A stretch of DNA of 64,000 nt from Tahibacter soli (GCF_025717065.2 NZ_JAOVZO020000023.1:124001-188000); one strand, 5' to 3'; shown: positions 10,880 to 19,215, counted from the stretch's first letter. Numbers and translations are program-made. The notes: generated by a model not told the origin, from the sequence alone.

Positions 10880-13425
10880 CAGAAGCGGTACATCACGGCG
10901 AAGCGGTACGAGCGGCCGAGCAGCGGACGCGCGAGGAACGTGTTCGCGCCGGCGTCGCCGCTCGACAATTCGCCCGCGCGCGGATTGCCTTCGGTCAGGC
11001 CGAGCGAGTTGTTGACGTTGTCGGCGTACGCGAACAGCGTCCAGCTGTCGTCAAGCGCGTAGCGCGCCGACAGGTTCACCGTGCGGTACTTCGGCAGACG
11101 CACGGAGTTGGCGGTGTCGACGTAGCGCTCGCCCTCGTGTTCGTACGAGGCCTGCAGGCGCAACGTGTTGTCGAGCAGGTTCACGCCCGGCACGATGCGG
11201 AAGCTCGTCTTCGGCACGCGGATCAGCTGGTTGCCGACGAAGTCGCGCAGCACCGGCGCGCCGTTGACGATCTCGGTGTAGCGCAGGCCCTTGTACTGCG
11301 GATCCTGCAGCGTCGCCGTGGCGGAGACGTCGAACCATTCGGTTGGGTAGTACGCGGCTTCGAGTTCCAGGCCGATCGTCTTCGTGTCGGCGTAGCCCTG
11401 CTGCACGGTCGACGAGCCGTTGTTCGGGTCGAACACGTAGTTCGAGAAGCCGACGTTGTCGTACTTCGTGTAGAACGCGGTGGCGAACAAGTCCACTTCT
11501 CGCGTCGAATACTTGTAGCCGGCTTCGGCGAGGTCCATCGTCTGCACGATCGGCTTCGCCGCGGCGTTGGTGATGTACGAGCCGAGATTCGGCAGGCGGA
11601 ACGTGGACGTGTAGCGCGCGAACACGCCGGTTTCCGGCGTGAACTGCCAGTTGCCGCCGACGGTCCAGCCGATCTTGTCGAAGTCGTTGTCGTAGAACGC
11701 GTACTGGCCGGCGCCGGTCCAGATCTGCGACGTGGCGAGCGAACCGAGATTCACCTGCTTGCGCTTTTCGACCCAGCCCTGCGCGTTGACTTTTTCCCAG
11801 CGCGCGCCGAGATCGAGGCGGAACGCGTCGGTGATCTGCCATTCGTCGGACACGTACGCGGCGTGCGTCGTCGACGTGCCGCTCGCGTTTTCCCACTCGT
11901 AGCCGTAGCGCCAGACGCCCTTGTCCGACAGCGAGGCGACGACGTTGCCGGCCGCGTCGACGGCGACGAGGTCGAGCAGGCGCGCGTTGTCGCGCACGTC
12001 GAGCAGCACGCTCGACGAATAGCGGTCGAAATCCTGGTCGACTTTCGCGTAGTACCACCCGAACGTCACGTCGTGCGTCTGGGCGCCGAGGTCGAACTTG
12101 TGCGAGACGTGCGCGTCGTTCATGAGTTCGGTGACGGGCACCGTCACGCCGCGCAGGCCGCCGACGACGAGCAGCCCGTTGCCGTTGCCGTTCGCCGCGT
12201 CGTACACGGCGCCGCCGTTGGCGTAGCGCAGCTGCAGCGCCGTCGCTCCCGCGTAGTTCGGCAGCTGCGAGGCGTTCTGGTTGATGAACGCCTGCGCCGA
12301 TAGCAGCGTGTTCGGAAACATGCCGTTGCGCTGCGTTTCGGTATCGTTGTGGCGAAAGGTATTCGTGAATTTCCAGTCGCCGTCGAACGCGTACTCGAAC
12401 TTCGCGGTCGCCTGCGTGCGATCGACGTGCGTGCCTTCGCCGTTGTCGAAGAAATAGCCGCGGCCGTCGCCGGTGATCATGTTCACGCGCTCGGTTTCCG
12501 GGCCGGCGAGCGTGCCGTAGTTGCCGTCGAAGCCCGGCACGGCGCGGATCTTGCCGTCGGGGTAGGTGCGCATCGGAATGCCGAGGTACAGCGCGACGGT
12601 GTCGTCGAGGCGCTTGACGTCGAACGAGAAGCTGCCGTTGTCGAACGCGCGCGACACGCGCATGTCGACCTGGCCGCCGTCGTCGGCCTTGAAGCCGGGA
12701 TCGCGCACGCCGTCGGACTCGCGCCAGTAGCCGCCGACCGACAGCTTCCACGCGCCGTCGCCGAGCGGCGTGCCGTACCAGAAGTCGGCGCGGTTGAGGC
12801 CGTAGTCGCCGACCGTGTACTTGAAGAGACCTTCCGGCGCGTCGCCGGCGACGCGCGGAATGTAGTTGACCGCGCCGGCCGGTGCGTTCGAATAGAAGAT
12901 CGACGACGGACCGCCGCGGACGACTTCGATGCGCTCGACCGATTCGTCGAGGCGGAACGCCTGGTCGCCGTTGAGATAGCCGAGGGCCGGGTCGTGCTGC
13001 ACCGGCATGCCGTCGTCGAGCAGCGTGATCGAGCCGAAGCCGTCGACCGGAATGCCGCGCGCACGCACGTTGCCGCTCGCTTCGCCGCCCGACGCTTCGA
13101 CCCAGAAGCCGGGCACCGACTTGAGCGATTCGGTGACGCTGGTCGGTGCCTGCAGGCGCAGGCGGTCCTCGTCGATCGTGGTGATCGAGTAACTCGTTTC
13201 CTGTTTGGTGCGCGTATCGACACCGGCACGCGCGGTGACGACGACGCCGGCGAGCACGGACGGATCGTCCGCGGTGCCGCGGCGCGCGGCGGGATCGGCG
13301 GCGTCGGCGGCCGTGGTCGCGTCGGCGGTGACGGCCGTCTCGGCGGCGAACGCCGACGTGCCGAAGGCGCAGGCGCCGGCGGTGAGCGCCAAACGGATGG
13401 CGAGTGTGATCGAACGGGCTTGCAT
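10879..13425 (-). CDS. TonB-dependent outer-membrane receptor
   Basis: An 848-residue outer-membrane receptor, first gene of a coupled operon with the PI-PLC pseudogene and the PHP protein. Start ATG at 13425 gives a signal peptide (LAIRLALTAGACAFGTSAFA). The plug starts near residue 60 with VVVTARAGVD, then YSITTIDEDRLRLQAP, SLKSVPGFWVEASGGEASG, RARGIPVDG and RIEVVRGGPSSIFYSNAPAG; the barrel ends in FAVMYRF with terminal Phe. It belongs to the same receptor subgroup as the gene at 51333-53777 (shared YSITT, VPG-W-EASGG and RGGPS-IF-SN wording), which suggests related, possibly sugar- or polyol-type ligands. Given its partners, an inositol- or glycerophospho-compound is a plausible cargo, but this is inference. 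Confidence 0.92.
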   Translation of the reverse strand: MQARSITLAIRLALTAGACAFGTSAFAAETAVTADATTAADAADPAARRGTADDPSVLAGVVVTARAGVDTRTKQETSYSITTIDEDRLRLQAPTSVTESLKSVPGFWVEASGGEASGNVRARGIPVDGFGSITLLDDGMPVQHDPALGYLNGDQAFRLDESVERIEVVRGGPSSIFYSNAPAGAVNYIPRVAGDAPEGLFKYTVGDYGLNRADFWYGTPLGDGAWKLSVGGYWRESDGVRDPGFKADDGGQVDMRVSRAFDNGSFSFDVKRLDDTVALYLGIPMRTYPDGKIRAVPGFDGNYGTLAGPETERVNMITGDGRGYFFDNGEGTHVDRTQATAKFEYAFDGDWKFTNTFRHNDTETQRNGMFPNTLLSAQAFINQNASQLPNYAGATALQLRYANGGAVYDAANGNGNGLLVVGGLRGVTVPVTELMNDAHVSHKFDLGAQTHDVTFGWYYAKVDQDFDRYSSSVLLDVRDNARLLDLVAVDAAGNVVASLSDKGVWRYGYEWENASGTSTTHAAYVSDEWQITDAFRLDLGARWEKVNAQGWVEKRKQVNLGSLATSQIWTGAGQYAFYDNDFDKIGWTVGGNWQFTPETGVFARYTSTFRLPNLGSYITNAAAKPIVQTMDLAEAGYKYSTREVDLFATAFYTKYDNVGFSNYVFDPNNGSSTVQQGYADTKTIGLELEAAYYPTEWFDVSATATLQDPQYKGLRYTEIVNGAPVLRDFVGNQLIRVPKTSFRIVPGVNLLDNTLRLQASYEHEGERYVDTANSVRLPKYRTVNLSARYALDDSWTLFAYADNVNNSLGLTEGNPRAGELSSGDAGANTFLARPLLGRSYRFAVMYRF

Positions 13426-13746
13426 GGGGTTCCGGGCTGGCGTGGGAAAGCCGCGGAGCTTGGATCGATTCAATGACAGCGGCGGGGCGTCGACGTGACA
13501 GCGGTGTCTCGCGCGTCACGAAACGATGCGTGCGGGATTGCAACGGCTCGCCACGCGACGAAAAGCGAACGGCGTCGGAAGATCAGACATCGGATTGCAA
13601 TGCGATCGAACGCTCGGACGCCGCGCTGCCTCGCCGATTCGCACGCGACGTATCGCGGCCTGTGCGGAACGGTCGCCGCGAGGCGGTTCGCGCGCGCATA
13701 CGATGCGCCGGCCGCCGCTGTCGTCGGCTCAACAGGTCTTCATTCG
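13426..13746. other. Divergent intergenic region
   Basis: About 320 bases between the receptor and a small plus-strand gene. It must hold both promoters, but I cannot place convincing -35/-10 boxes. No RNA gene, repeat or credible small protein was seen. Confidence 0.4.
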
Positions 13747-14223
13747 ATGTCGCAGATCGCAACGTTCAGATGCGTACCCGATGCGGTCGTCGCGCACGTC
13801 GTGTCGCTGGCGAGCGTGCCGCACAGCCGTGAGGCCGCGAAAGCCGCGTTCTGGGCGATGGAGTATCGGTTCGGTCCCGACGTGCTGGACTTCGGGTGGT
13901 CGGGCTATGCGGTACTGGTTCTCGTCGAATATCTGCGCGACGAGTGCGGGTTCGACTTCGAACGCGTCGACGGGCATCCGCTCGCGCAATTGCTGACGGC
14001 CGACGGCTACTGCGCGGTGTTCGAGCCCGACGAGGCCGCCAGAATGGCCGCGAGGATTGTCCGGACGCCGCTGGACGAGATCGAACTGCGAGCCTACGCG
14101 AACGATTTTTCGGCGACCGACGATCGCGACGCCGGCAAGGCGCTGCTCGACGGCGCGCGGGCGCTTGCTGCCGCGCTGGGATGCGTTCGGACGGATTGCG
14201 TCGGGTTGCTTCGCGTGGGTTGA
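13747..14223 (+). CDS. Hypothetical protein, 158 aa
   Basis: A 158-residue soluble protein that I do not recognise. The ATG at 13747 begins MSQIATFRCVPDAVVAHVV; the frame is open further upstream, but that part is Arg-rich and outside the likely gene. The body contains WAMEYRFGPDVLDFGWSGYA followed by an acidic helix and a C-terminal helix-rich part with Asp/Ala-rich segments. No signal peptide, membrane segment or zinc cluster. It sits directly before the short-repeat array, whose open frames should not be counted as part of any gene. Confidence 0.55.
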   Translation: MSQIATFRCVPDAVVAHVVSLASVPHSREAAKAAFWAMEYRFGPDVLDFGWSGYAVLVLVEYLRDECGFDFERVDGHPLAQLLTADGYCAVFEPDEAARMAARIVRTPLDEIELRAYANDFSATDDRDAGKALLDGARALAAALGCVRTDCVGLLRVG

Positions 14224-14277
14224 ACGGGCCGTTCAGTCCGGGCGCGGATCGGCATCGTCAACGTAGTCCTTCACGCT

Positions 14278-14367
14278 GTGAAATGTGGACAGCCACGTGT
14301 GAAATGGGGACAGCCAAGGTTTGTGAAATGAGGACAGCCAGGATTTGGACCGTGAATGAGGACAGCC
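14278..14367. repeat. Four irregularly spaced copies of a GTGAAATG-x-GGACAGCC element
   Basis: Copies begin at 14278, 14299, 14323 and 14352, spaced 21, 24 and 29 bases. The first three read GTGAAATG-N-GGACAGCCA, the fourth GTGAATGAGGACAGCC, and a weaker half (GTGAGGACAG) recurs at 14661. The GGACA core is the reverse complement of the TGTCC core of the tandem array that follows, so the two blocks face each other. Confidence 0.85.
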
Positions 14368-14396
14368 GAAATTGGCGGTCGGTAACGGCCAGAATT

Positions 14397-14622
14397 CAGG
14401 GTGTCCAGAATTCAGGGCAGGGTGTCCAGAATTCACAACTCAGGGTGTCCAGAACTCAAGGTGTCCGGAACTCAGGGTGTCCAGAATTCAGGGTGTCCGG
14501 AACTCAGGGTGTCCAGAATTCAGGGTGTCCGGAACTCAGGGTGTCCGGAACTCAGGGTGTCCGGAACTCAGGGTGTCCAGAAAGCGGACCGAACTCAGGG
14601 TGTCCAGAAAGCGGACCGCAAG
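14397..14622. repeat. Tandem array of twelve 16-bp-type repeats
   Basis: The unit is CAGGGTGTCC(A/G)GAA(C/T)T. Units start at 14397, 14418, 14441, 14457, 14473, 14489, 14505, 14521, 14537 and 14553, seven of them head to tail without a gap from 14457 on after small spacers earlier; the last two, at 14569 and 14596, carry an 11-base insertion (AGCGGACCGAA-like) and are 27 bases long. Only two positions vary, A/G and C/T, and they tend to co-vary (AGAATT or GGAACT). Because 16 is not a multiple of three, all three forward frames stay open by chance. No transposase or Cas gene lies beside it. Confidence 0.9.
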
Positions 14623-14710
14623 CTGGTCGGTCCAGTGCCAGCGGCAGAGCGTTAAGCGAGGTGAGGACAGTCAACGTTTGCGGGCTGTGACGGTTGGCCG
14701 CCGCGCGACA

Positions 14711-14733
14711 ATTCCGGGTGTCCGGAATTCCAA
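14711..14733. repeat. Isolated hairpin copy of the repeat core
   Basis: A detached copy of the array unit, with the core GGGTGTCCGGAATT embedded in an inverted repeat: ATTCCGG and CCGGAAT flank a GTGT loop. It ends about 20 bases before the next start codon, so it may sit in the leader of that gene. Confidence 0.6.
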
Positions 14734-14750
14734 CTGCAAGTGAGAACACG

Positions 14751-15293
14751 ATGGGCATGTTCGACGAAGAAATGGATTGTCGCGAGCTGATCTGGCGACT
14801 TCGCGGCCGCCATCAGATGTGGGCGCAGGACAGTGTCAGGCTGCTGTACGGTGTGATCCTGGGATTTGCCATGGCGAGGAAAGGCATGGATGTTGCGTAC
14901 ATGCGCGATCTGGCCAAGTTCGCGATGACGTATTTTGCGATCGAAGGGCCGCAGCGCACGCTCTGCGAGATCATCGAACGAAATGCCGCATCGAAGGAGA
15001 GCGAGAACGCGCTGTTCTTTGCGTTGTTCGACGCGTTCGAGCGCGTCGTTCCGGCGACGTCGATTCGTTACAGGGTTCTCGGCAGAAACCCGGCCGCGCA
15101 TCCGGGCGGGCGTTACGACGTGCCGAATATTTCCGCGTTCGTTCAAATTGACGAAGTGCCGGGGCGCGGCGCCTATCTCTTCCATCTCGACGCGGATGCG
15201 CGGCGGTGTTACGAGCTTCGCTTTCCCTCTCGAGAGGAGGCCGACAAGTTCGTCCATCGGGAACTGCGTATCGAGGAACTACCTCAGGAGTAG
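14751..15293 (+). CDS. Hypothetical protein, 180 aa
   Basis: A 180-residue soluble protein of unknown family, ATG at 14751 (a second Met two codons later is also possible); the ribosome site is weak (GTGAG). It begins MGMFDEEMDCRELIWRLRGR, has a helical first half with several Trp and Met residues, and a second half with strands such as FVQIDEVPGRGAYLFHLDAD. No signal peptide. Its codon use is slightly less GC-biased than that of its neighbours and its leader contains repeat-array DNA, so acquisition with the array is possible. A bidirectional terminator follows. Confidence 0.6.
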   Translation: MGMFDEEMDCRELIWRLRGRHQMWAQDSVRLLYGVILGFAMARKGMDVAYMRDLAKFAMTYFAIEGPQRTLCEIIERNAASKESENALFFALFDAFERVVPATSIRYRVLGRNPAAHPGGRYDVPNISAFVQIDEVPGRGAYLFHLDADARRCYELRFPSREEADKFVHRELRIEELPQE

Positions 15294-15319
15294 ATTGCCC
15301 GCTCGCATCGGCAAACACC

Positions 15320-15353
15320 GGCGATCGCCCCGGTTTGCCCCGGGGCGGTCGCC
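15320..15353. terminator. Bidirectional hairpin between convergent genes
   Basis: A 14-base inverted repeat with 13 matching pairs (GGCGATCGCCCCGG against CCGGGGCGGTCGCC) and a six-base loop, lying between the hypothetical gene ending at 15293 and azoR ending at 15368. The position fits shared termination. Confidence 0.6.
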
Positions 15354-15367
15354 GAACCCTGCCGAAC

Positions 15368-15973
15368 TTACGCCGCCAGCGACAACGGCTGCGCCTTGAG
15401 CGTCGTATGCGCCGCGGCCAGCGACGCCGCGCGTTGTTCCGGACCCATGCCGATGCCTTCGGCGCGGACGAACTCGACGTCGGTCAGGCCGAGGAAGCCC
15501 AGCGCCTGGCGCAGATACGCTTCCTGGAAGTCGGCTGCCGCATTCGCCGTGCCGGCATAGAAACCGCCGCGCGCCGACGCGATCAGCACCTTCTTCTTGC
15601 CCGCCAGACCTTCGGGCCCGTTCGCCGTATAGCGGAACGTACGGCCCGACACGGCCACCCGGTCGATCCACGCCTTCAACGTGCTCGGGATACCGAAGTT
15701 GTACATCGGCGCACCGATCACCAGCACGTCGGCGGCGAGAAACTCCTGCATGATCGCCTCGTTAGCGTCTGCCTGCGCTCGCAATTCCGGCGAGAGCGCG
15801 GCCGGGTCGCCGCCGATCGGCGTCCAGTGCGGCAAGGGGTCGGCGGCGAGGTCGCGATACGCCACTTCGACGCCCGGCTCGCGCTCTACGTACTGCGCGA
15901 CCGCCGCCGCGGTCAGTTCGCGGGTCACCGAGTACTGACCCAGGGCGCTCGAATCGATGTGCAGCAGTTTCAT
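15368..15973 (-). CDS. azoR: FMN-dependent NADH-azoreductase
   Basis: A 201-residue flavodoxin-fold enzyme that reduces azo bonds and quinones with NADH through FMN in the cytoplasm. Start ATG at 15973 has GGAGA upstream. The FMN phosphate loop lies in HIDSSALGQYSVTREL (5-20), and the family signature PMYNFGIPSTLKAWID spans 89-104; the Gly-rich loop ASARGGFY follows near 132-139. Length and motifs match the AzoR family. It is divergent from a LysR-type regulator, the usual arrangement for control of quinone or electrophile reductases. Confidence 0.93.
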   Translation of the reverse strand: MKLLHIDSSALGQYSVTRELTAAAVAQYVEREPGVEVAYRDLAADPLPHWTPIGGDPAALSPELRAQADANEAIMQEFLAADVLVIGAPMYNFGIPSTLKAWIDRVAVSGRTFRYTANGPEGLAGKKKVLIASARGGFYAGTANAAADFQEAYLRQALGFLGLTDVEFVRAEGIGMGPEQRAASLAAAHTTLKAQPLSLAA

Positions 15974-16052
15974 GGAAGTCTCCAGTCGGGCGGCAACAGC
16001 GCCGTCGTTGGAGATATGCTCTCTCACGCACCAATCGGCCGGTAGTCGGCAA

Positions 16053-16066
16053 AATTCGGACGAATT
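16053..16066. promoter_or_regulatory. Candidate operator between azoR and its LysR regulator
   Basis: A perfect inverted repeat, AATTCG and CGAATT separated by GA, in the 128-base region shared by divergent azoR and the LysR gene. It is a reasonable LysR-type half-site pair, though short. Confidence 0.4.
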
Positions 16067-16101
16067 GTCCTATTCATAGAACGATGAAGGGCGGAATCAC
16101 G

Positions 16102-17031
16102 ATGCGCGACCTGAACGATCTGGCTTTCTTCGTCGCCGTGATCGACCACGGCGGATTCGCCGCTGCCGGCCGCGCGCTCGGCATTCCCAAGTCGCGCCTG
16201 AGCCGCCGTATCGCGCTGCTCGAAGATCAGCTCGGCGTACGCCTGCTGCAGCGTTCGACGCGGCGTTTCGCGGTGACCGAGATCGGCCAGCGCTTCGCGC
16301 AGCACTGCCGCGCGATGCTGACCGAGGCGCAGGCGGCCGAGGAGGTCGTCGCAAGCGAACGCGTCGAACCGCGCGGTCTCGTGCGCGTGAGCTGCGCGGT
16401 CGAACCGGCGCAGACGCTGCTCGCGCCGCTCCTGCCGCTGTTTCTCGCCGCGCACCCGCTCGTGCAGGTGCAGCTGCTGGCGCACAACCGCCGCGTAGAC
16501 GTGATCGGCGAGGGCGTCGATATCGCCTTGCGCGTGCGTACGCGCATCGACACCGACGCCGAACTCGTCGTGCGGCCGCTCGGCCTGAGCCGTTCGTTCT
16601 TCGTCGCGAGCCCGGCGTATCTCGATGCGCACGGTCGGCCGCGGACACCGGCCGAACTCGCCGGGCACGCGACGCTGTCGATGTTCGAACAGGACGCGGT
16701 ACAACACTGGATCGCGCTCGACGACGCCGGCGAGCAAGTGCGCATCGAACACGCGCCGCGCCTGCGCTGCGGCGAATTCGCGGTGCTGCTGCGCGCGGCG
16801 ATCGACGGTCAGGGCGTCGCCGATCTGCCCGAAGGCTATTGCGCCGAAGCGATCGTGCGCGGCGAACTGGAGATCGTGCTGCCGCGCTGGCGCCGGCCGG
16901 AGGGCATTTTCCACATTGTGTATCCGTCGCGCCGCGGTCTGCTGCCGTCGGTGCGCGCACTCGTCGATTTCTTCGTCGAACGCGTTCCGCCGCTCGTGGC
17001 CGCGCGGCGCGTCGTCGTCGCTCAGGAATAG
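16102..17031 (+). CDS. LysR family transcriptional regulator
   Basis: A 309-residue LysR regulator, probably controlling azoR next door. The ATG at 16102 is preferred, since GGGCGGA lies upstream and homologues begin at MRDLNDLAFF; an ATG six codons earlier is possible. The winged helix-turn-helix covers 1-60 (FAAAGRALGIPKSRLSRRIA), followed by the linker helix and a substrate-binding domain from about 88 (RGLVRVSCAVEPAQTLLAP) to the end. The closest relatives respond to quinones or aromatic electrophiles. Its 3' end overlaps the convergent DUF2127 gene by ten bases. Confidence 0.9.
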   Translation: MRDLNDLAFFVAVIDHGGFAAAGRALGIPKSRLSRRIALLEDQLGVRLLQRSTRRFAVTEIGQRFAQHCRAMLTEAQAAEEVVASERVEPRGLVRVSCAVEPAQTLLAPLLPLFLAAHPLVQVQLLAHNRRVDVIGEGVDIALRVRTRIDTDAELVVRPLGLSRSFFVASPAYLDAHGRPRTPAELAGHATLSMFEQDAVQHWIALDDAGEQVRIEHAPRLRCGEFAVLLRAAIDGQGVADLPEGYCAEAIVRGELEIVLPRWRRPEGIFHIVYPSRRGLLPSVRALVDFFVERVPPLVAARRVVVAQE

Positions 17032-17504
17032 CGATGCCTGCGCAGCGCGACGGCGAGATACGCGAGGATCGCGAGGTTGACGGCTAGCGCGCCGGCGCTG
17101 ACCGGCGTCGGATGCGACGCGAGCGCCCACGCCTCGAACGGCACGAAGAGGCTGGTCGCGACGAGCGTCATCCAGATCGCCCAGGGCCTGCGGCGCCACA
17201 GGCCCCAGCCCTCGATCGCGTAGATCGTCGCGTAGACGAGCGCCGCGCCGGCGGCAAGGTCGATGCGGTGCGGGCTCGCGCCGTCGAGCCATTCGGCCAG
17301 CCGCTGTAGCAGGTGCGCATGCGGCGACATCGCGTTGTGGCCGAGCCAGTAGACGAAATGCTGCTGCGCTTCGGCGTGCGTCAGCGTGTGCGCGGCGAAC
17401 GCGAACGCGACGAGCACGGACGCCTTGACGAGCTTGAAGCCCGCGATCCACGCGAGCGGCGTGCCGCGACCGCGATACGGTGTCGGCGTCGGCGTCGGGT
17501 TCAT
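17022..17504 (-). CDS. DUF2127 family membrane protein
   Basis: A 160-residue inner-membrane protein with about four hydrophobic segments (near 22-42, 85-105, 112-130 and 135-152). The conserved stretch YAIEGWGLWRRRPWAIWMT and the following FVPFEAW mark DUF2127. The start overlaps the stop of the LysR gene as ATGA, so it is the second gene of a two-gene operon. Function is unknown for the family. Confidence 0.8.
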   Translation of the reverse strand: MNPTPTPTPYRGRGTPLAWIAGFKLVKASVLVAFAFAAHTLTHAEAQQHFVYWLGHNAMSPHAHLLQRLAEWLDGASPHRIDLAAGAALVYATIYAIEGWGLWRRRPWAIWMTLVATSLFVPFEAWALASHPTPVSAGALAVNLAILAYLAVALRRHRYS

Positions 17505-18412
17505 TCGGCGCGGCGCTCGAGCACGGCGCGATAGAAGTCGACGAACGCGCGCACGACGGCGGGCCGATGGCTGCCCGGCGGGCTGACGGCGTAGACGCCG
17601 CCGACCGGCAGCGACCAGTTGGCGAGCACGCGCACGAGCCGGCCGGCGCGCAGCGGCTCGGCCGCGCTGAACTCGTCGAGCGCTGTAAATCCGGCGTCGT
17701 TTTCGACGAGCGCGCGCAAGGTCGACGCCGAGTCGGCGCGCAGCCGCGCCTGCATGCGTACGGTGCGCGTCGTGCCGCGCGCGTCGGCGAACGTCCACGT
17801 CAGCGGTTTCGGCAACAGGTTCAGCGCGACCCACGCGTGTCCGGCGAGATCCTCGGGCCGCGCGGGGCGGCCGGCGCGCGCGAGATACGCGGGCGACGCG
17901 ACCACGTACTGGCGGAACGCCCCGAGCTTGATCGCGCGCTGGGACGAATCGCGCAGCCAGCCGATGCGGAACGCAAGGTCGATGCCGTCCTTGACGAGAT
18001 CGACCACGCGATCGTTCGTCAAGAGTTCGATCTGCACGGCCGGATGCCGCTCGCCGAACTGCGCGACCGCGCCGGCGAGCGACTGCGCGGCCTGGTCGAC
18101 CGTCGCGCTGATGCGCAGCTTGCCGGCGAGCGGCGCGGCGTCGTCGCCGAGCCGCGTCAGCGCCGATTCGATGCGCTGCACCAGCGGCACGCAGTCCGCG
18201 TACAGCGCGCGACCGGCGTCGGTCAGCGCGACACGTCGCGTCGTGCGGTTGAACAGACGCCGGCCGAGCCGCTCTTCGAGGCGGCCGATCTCGAGACTCA
18301 CTTTCGTCTTGGCGACGCCGAGCCGTTCGGCCGCGAGCGTGAAGCTCGCGCAGTCGGCGACGGCGGCGAAGATCGGCAGTGCGTTGAGGTCGATTTTTCC
18401 GGCAACGTTCAT
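17501..18412 (-). CDS. LysR family transcriptional regulator
   Basis: A 303-residue LysR regulator, divergent from an NmrA-like reductase that it probably controls. The ATG at 18412 begins MNVAGKIDLNALPIFAAVAD; the frame stays open far upstream but crosses the divergent promoter and the next gene, so the longer reading is false. HTH at about 18-37 (FTLAAERLGVAKTKVSLEI), substrate domain from residue 93 (GKLRISATVDQAAQSLAG). A LysR-type box lies between the two divergent genes. Confidence 0.9.
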   Translation of the reverse strand: MNVAGKIDLNALPIFAAVADCASFTLAAERLGVAKTKVSLEIGRLEERLGRRLFNRTTRRVALTDAGRALYADCVPLVQRIESALTRLGDDAAPLAGKLRISATVDQAAQSLAGAVAQFGERHPAVQIELLTNDRVVDLVKDGIDLAFRIGWLRDSSQRAIKLGAFRQYVVASPAYLARAGRPARPEDLAGHAWVALNLLPKPLTWTFADARGTTRTVRMQARLRADSASTLRALVENDAGFTALDEFSAAEPLRAGRLVRVLANWSLPVGGVYAVSPPGSHRPAVVRAFVDFYRAVLERRAE

Positions 18413-18449
18413 CGCGGGCGATTGTCCGGTTTTCGATGACAGTGAATTC

Positions 18450-18473
18450 TGATTCGGCGCGTTTATCGAATCA
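18450..18473. promoter_or_regulatory. LysR box in the divergent promoter
   Basis: TGATTCG and CGAATCA, perfect seven-base arms separated by ten bases, which contains the T-N11-A layout typical of LysR binding sites. It lies 38 bases from the LysR start and 45 bases from the reductase start. Confidence 0.6.
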
Positions 18474-18517
18474 ATGGCCACGCGCATGATGCGTTGCGTC
18501 AACCTTTGGAGAAACCC

Positions 18518-19156
18518 ATGAACATCGCATTGATCGGCGCCAGCGGCTTCGTCGGCTCGGCGCTCCTCGCCGAGGCGCTGCGGCGAGGCCACACGGTGCG
18601 CGCGCTCGTGTCGCAGCCGCAGAAACTCACGCCCGCGGCCGGTCTGGATGCACGCAAGACCGACGTACAGGACACCGCGGCGCTGTCGGCGCAGCTGACC
18701 GGCGTCGACGCCGTCGTCAGCGCGTTCAGCGGCCACGCGCAACCCGACGTGTACGACTACTACGTGCGCGGCATGCGCTCGATCGTCGCCGCGGCGCGGC
18801 AGGCGCGCGTGCCGCGGCTGCTCGTGGTCGGCGGCGCCGGCAGCCTCTACGTCGCGCCGGGCGTGCAGCTGGTCGACACGCCCGAATTTCCGCCGCAGTG
18901 GAAGGGCTCGGCCGAAGGCGCGCGGGCGGCGCTCGATCTCCTGCGCGCCGAGAACGCGCTCGACTGGGCACTGCTCAGTCCGTCGGCTTATCTCGTGCCG
19001 GGTGAGCGCACGGGCAAGTTCCGGCTCGGCAAGGACGATCTCATCGTCGACGCGAACGGCGACAGCCGCATCTCGGTCGAGGACTACGCGGTCGCGATGA
19101 TCGACGAGCTGGAAAAGCCGGCGCATTCGCGCGAACGCTTCACGGTCGGATACTGA
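18518..19156 (+). CDS. NAD(P)-binding NmrA/SDR-like oxidoreductase
   Basis: A 212-residue Rossmann-fold protein of the atypical SDR/NmrA group (YwnB-like). ATG at 18518 has GGAG eight bases upstream. The dinucleotide loop GASGFVG lies at 7-13, followed by an acidic/basic second strand pattern (RALVSQPQKL) that favours NADPH, the DVQD segment near 53, and a conserved SPSAYLVPGERTG near 150. Such proteins act as redox sensors or quinone/flavin reductases. It is divergent from and probably regulated by the LysR gene at 17501-18412. A GC-rich hairpin follows. Confidence 0.88.
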   Translation: MNIALIGASGFVGSALLAEALRRGHTVRALVSQPQKLTPAAGLDARKTDVQDTAALSAQLTGVDAVVSAFSGHAQPDVYDYYVRGMRSIVAAARQARVPRLLVVGGAGSLYVAPGVQLVDTPEFPPQWKGSAEGARAALDLLRAENALDWALLSPSAYLVPGERTGKFRLGKDDLIVDANGDSRISVEDYAVAMIDELEKPAHSRERFTVGY

Positions 19157-19215
19157 CCGCGACGCGCCCGCCCGAAGCGCGGGGCGGGCGCATGCGAAGA
19201 CCGATCGGCGACAAT

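Noticed and set aside
13950-14223. Assigning the 13747-14223 gene to a known DUF
   Set aside because: It faintly resembles DUF1877-type wording (FG-DVLDF-WSG), but the match is too weak to name.
14397-14622. CRISPR array
   Set aside because: Units are 16 bp and mostly directly adjacent; there are no unique spacers and no Cas genes.
13896-14743. Open frames encoding GVQNSGCPELRVSG-type repeat peptides
   Set aside because: They result from the 16-bp DNA repeat, which keeps all three forward frames open; no ribosome site, no plausible protein, and three overlapping frames look equally good.
17501-19126. 541-codon version of the LysR gene
   Set aside because: The extension runs through the divergent promoter, its LysR box and the whole NmrA-like gene on the other strand.
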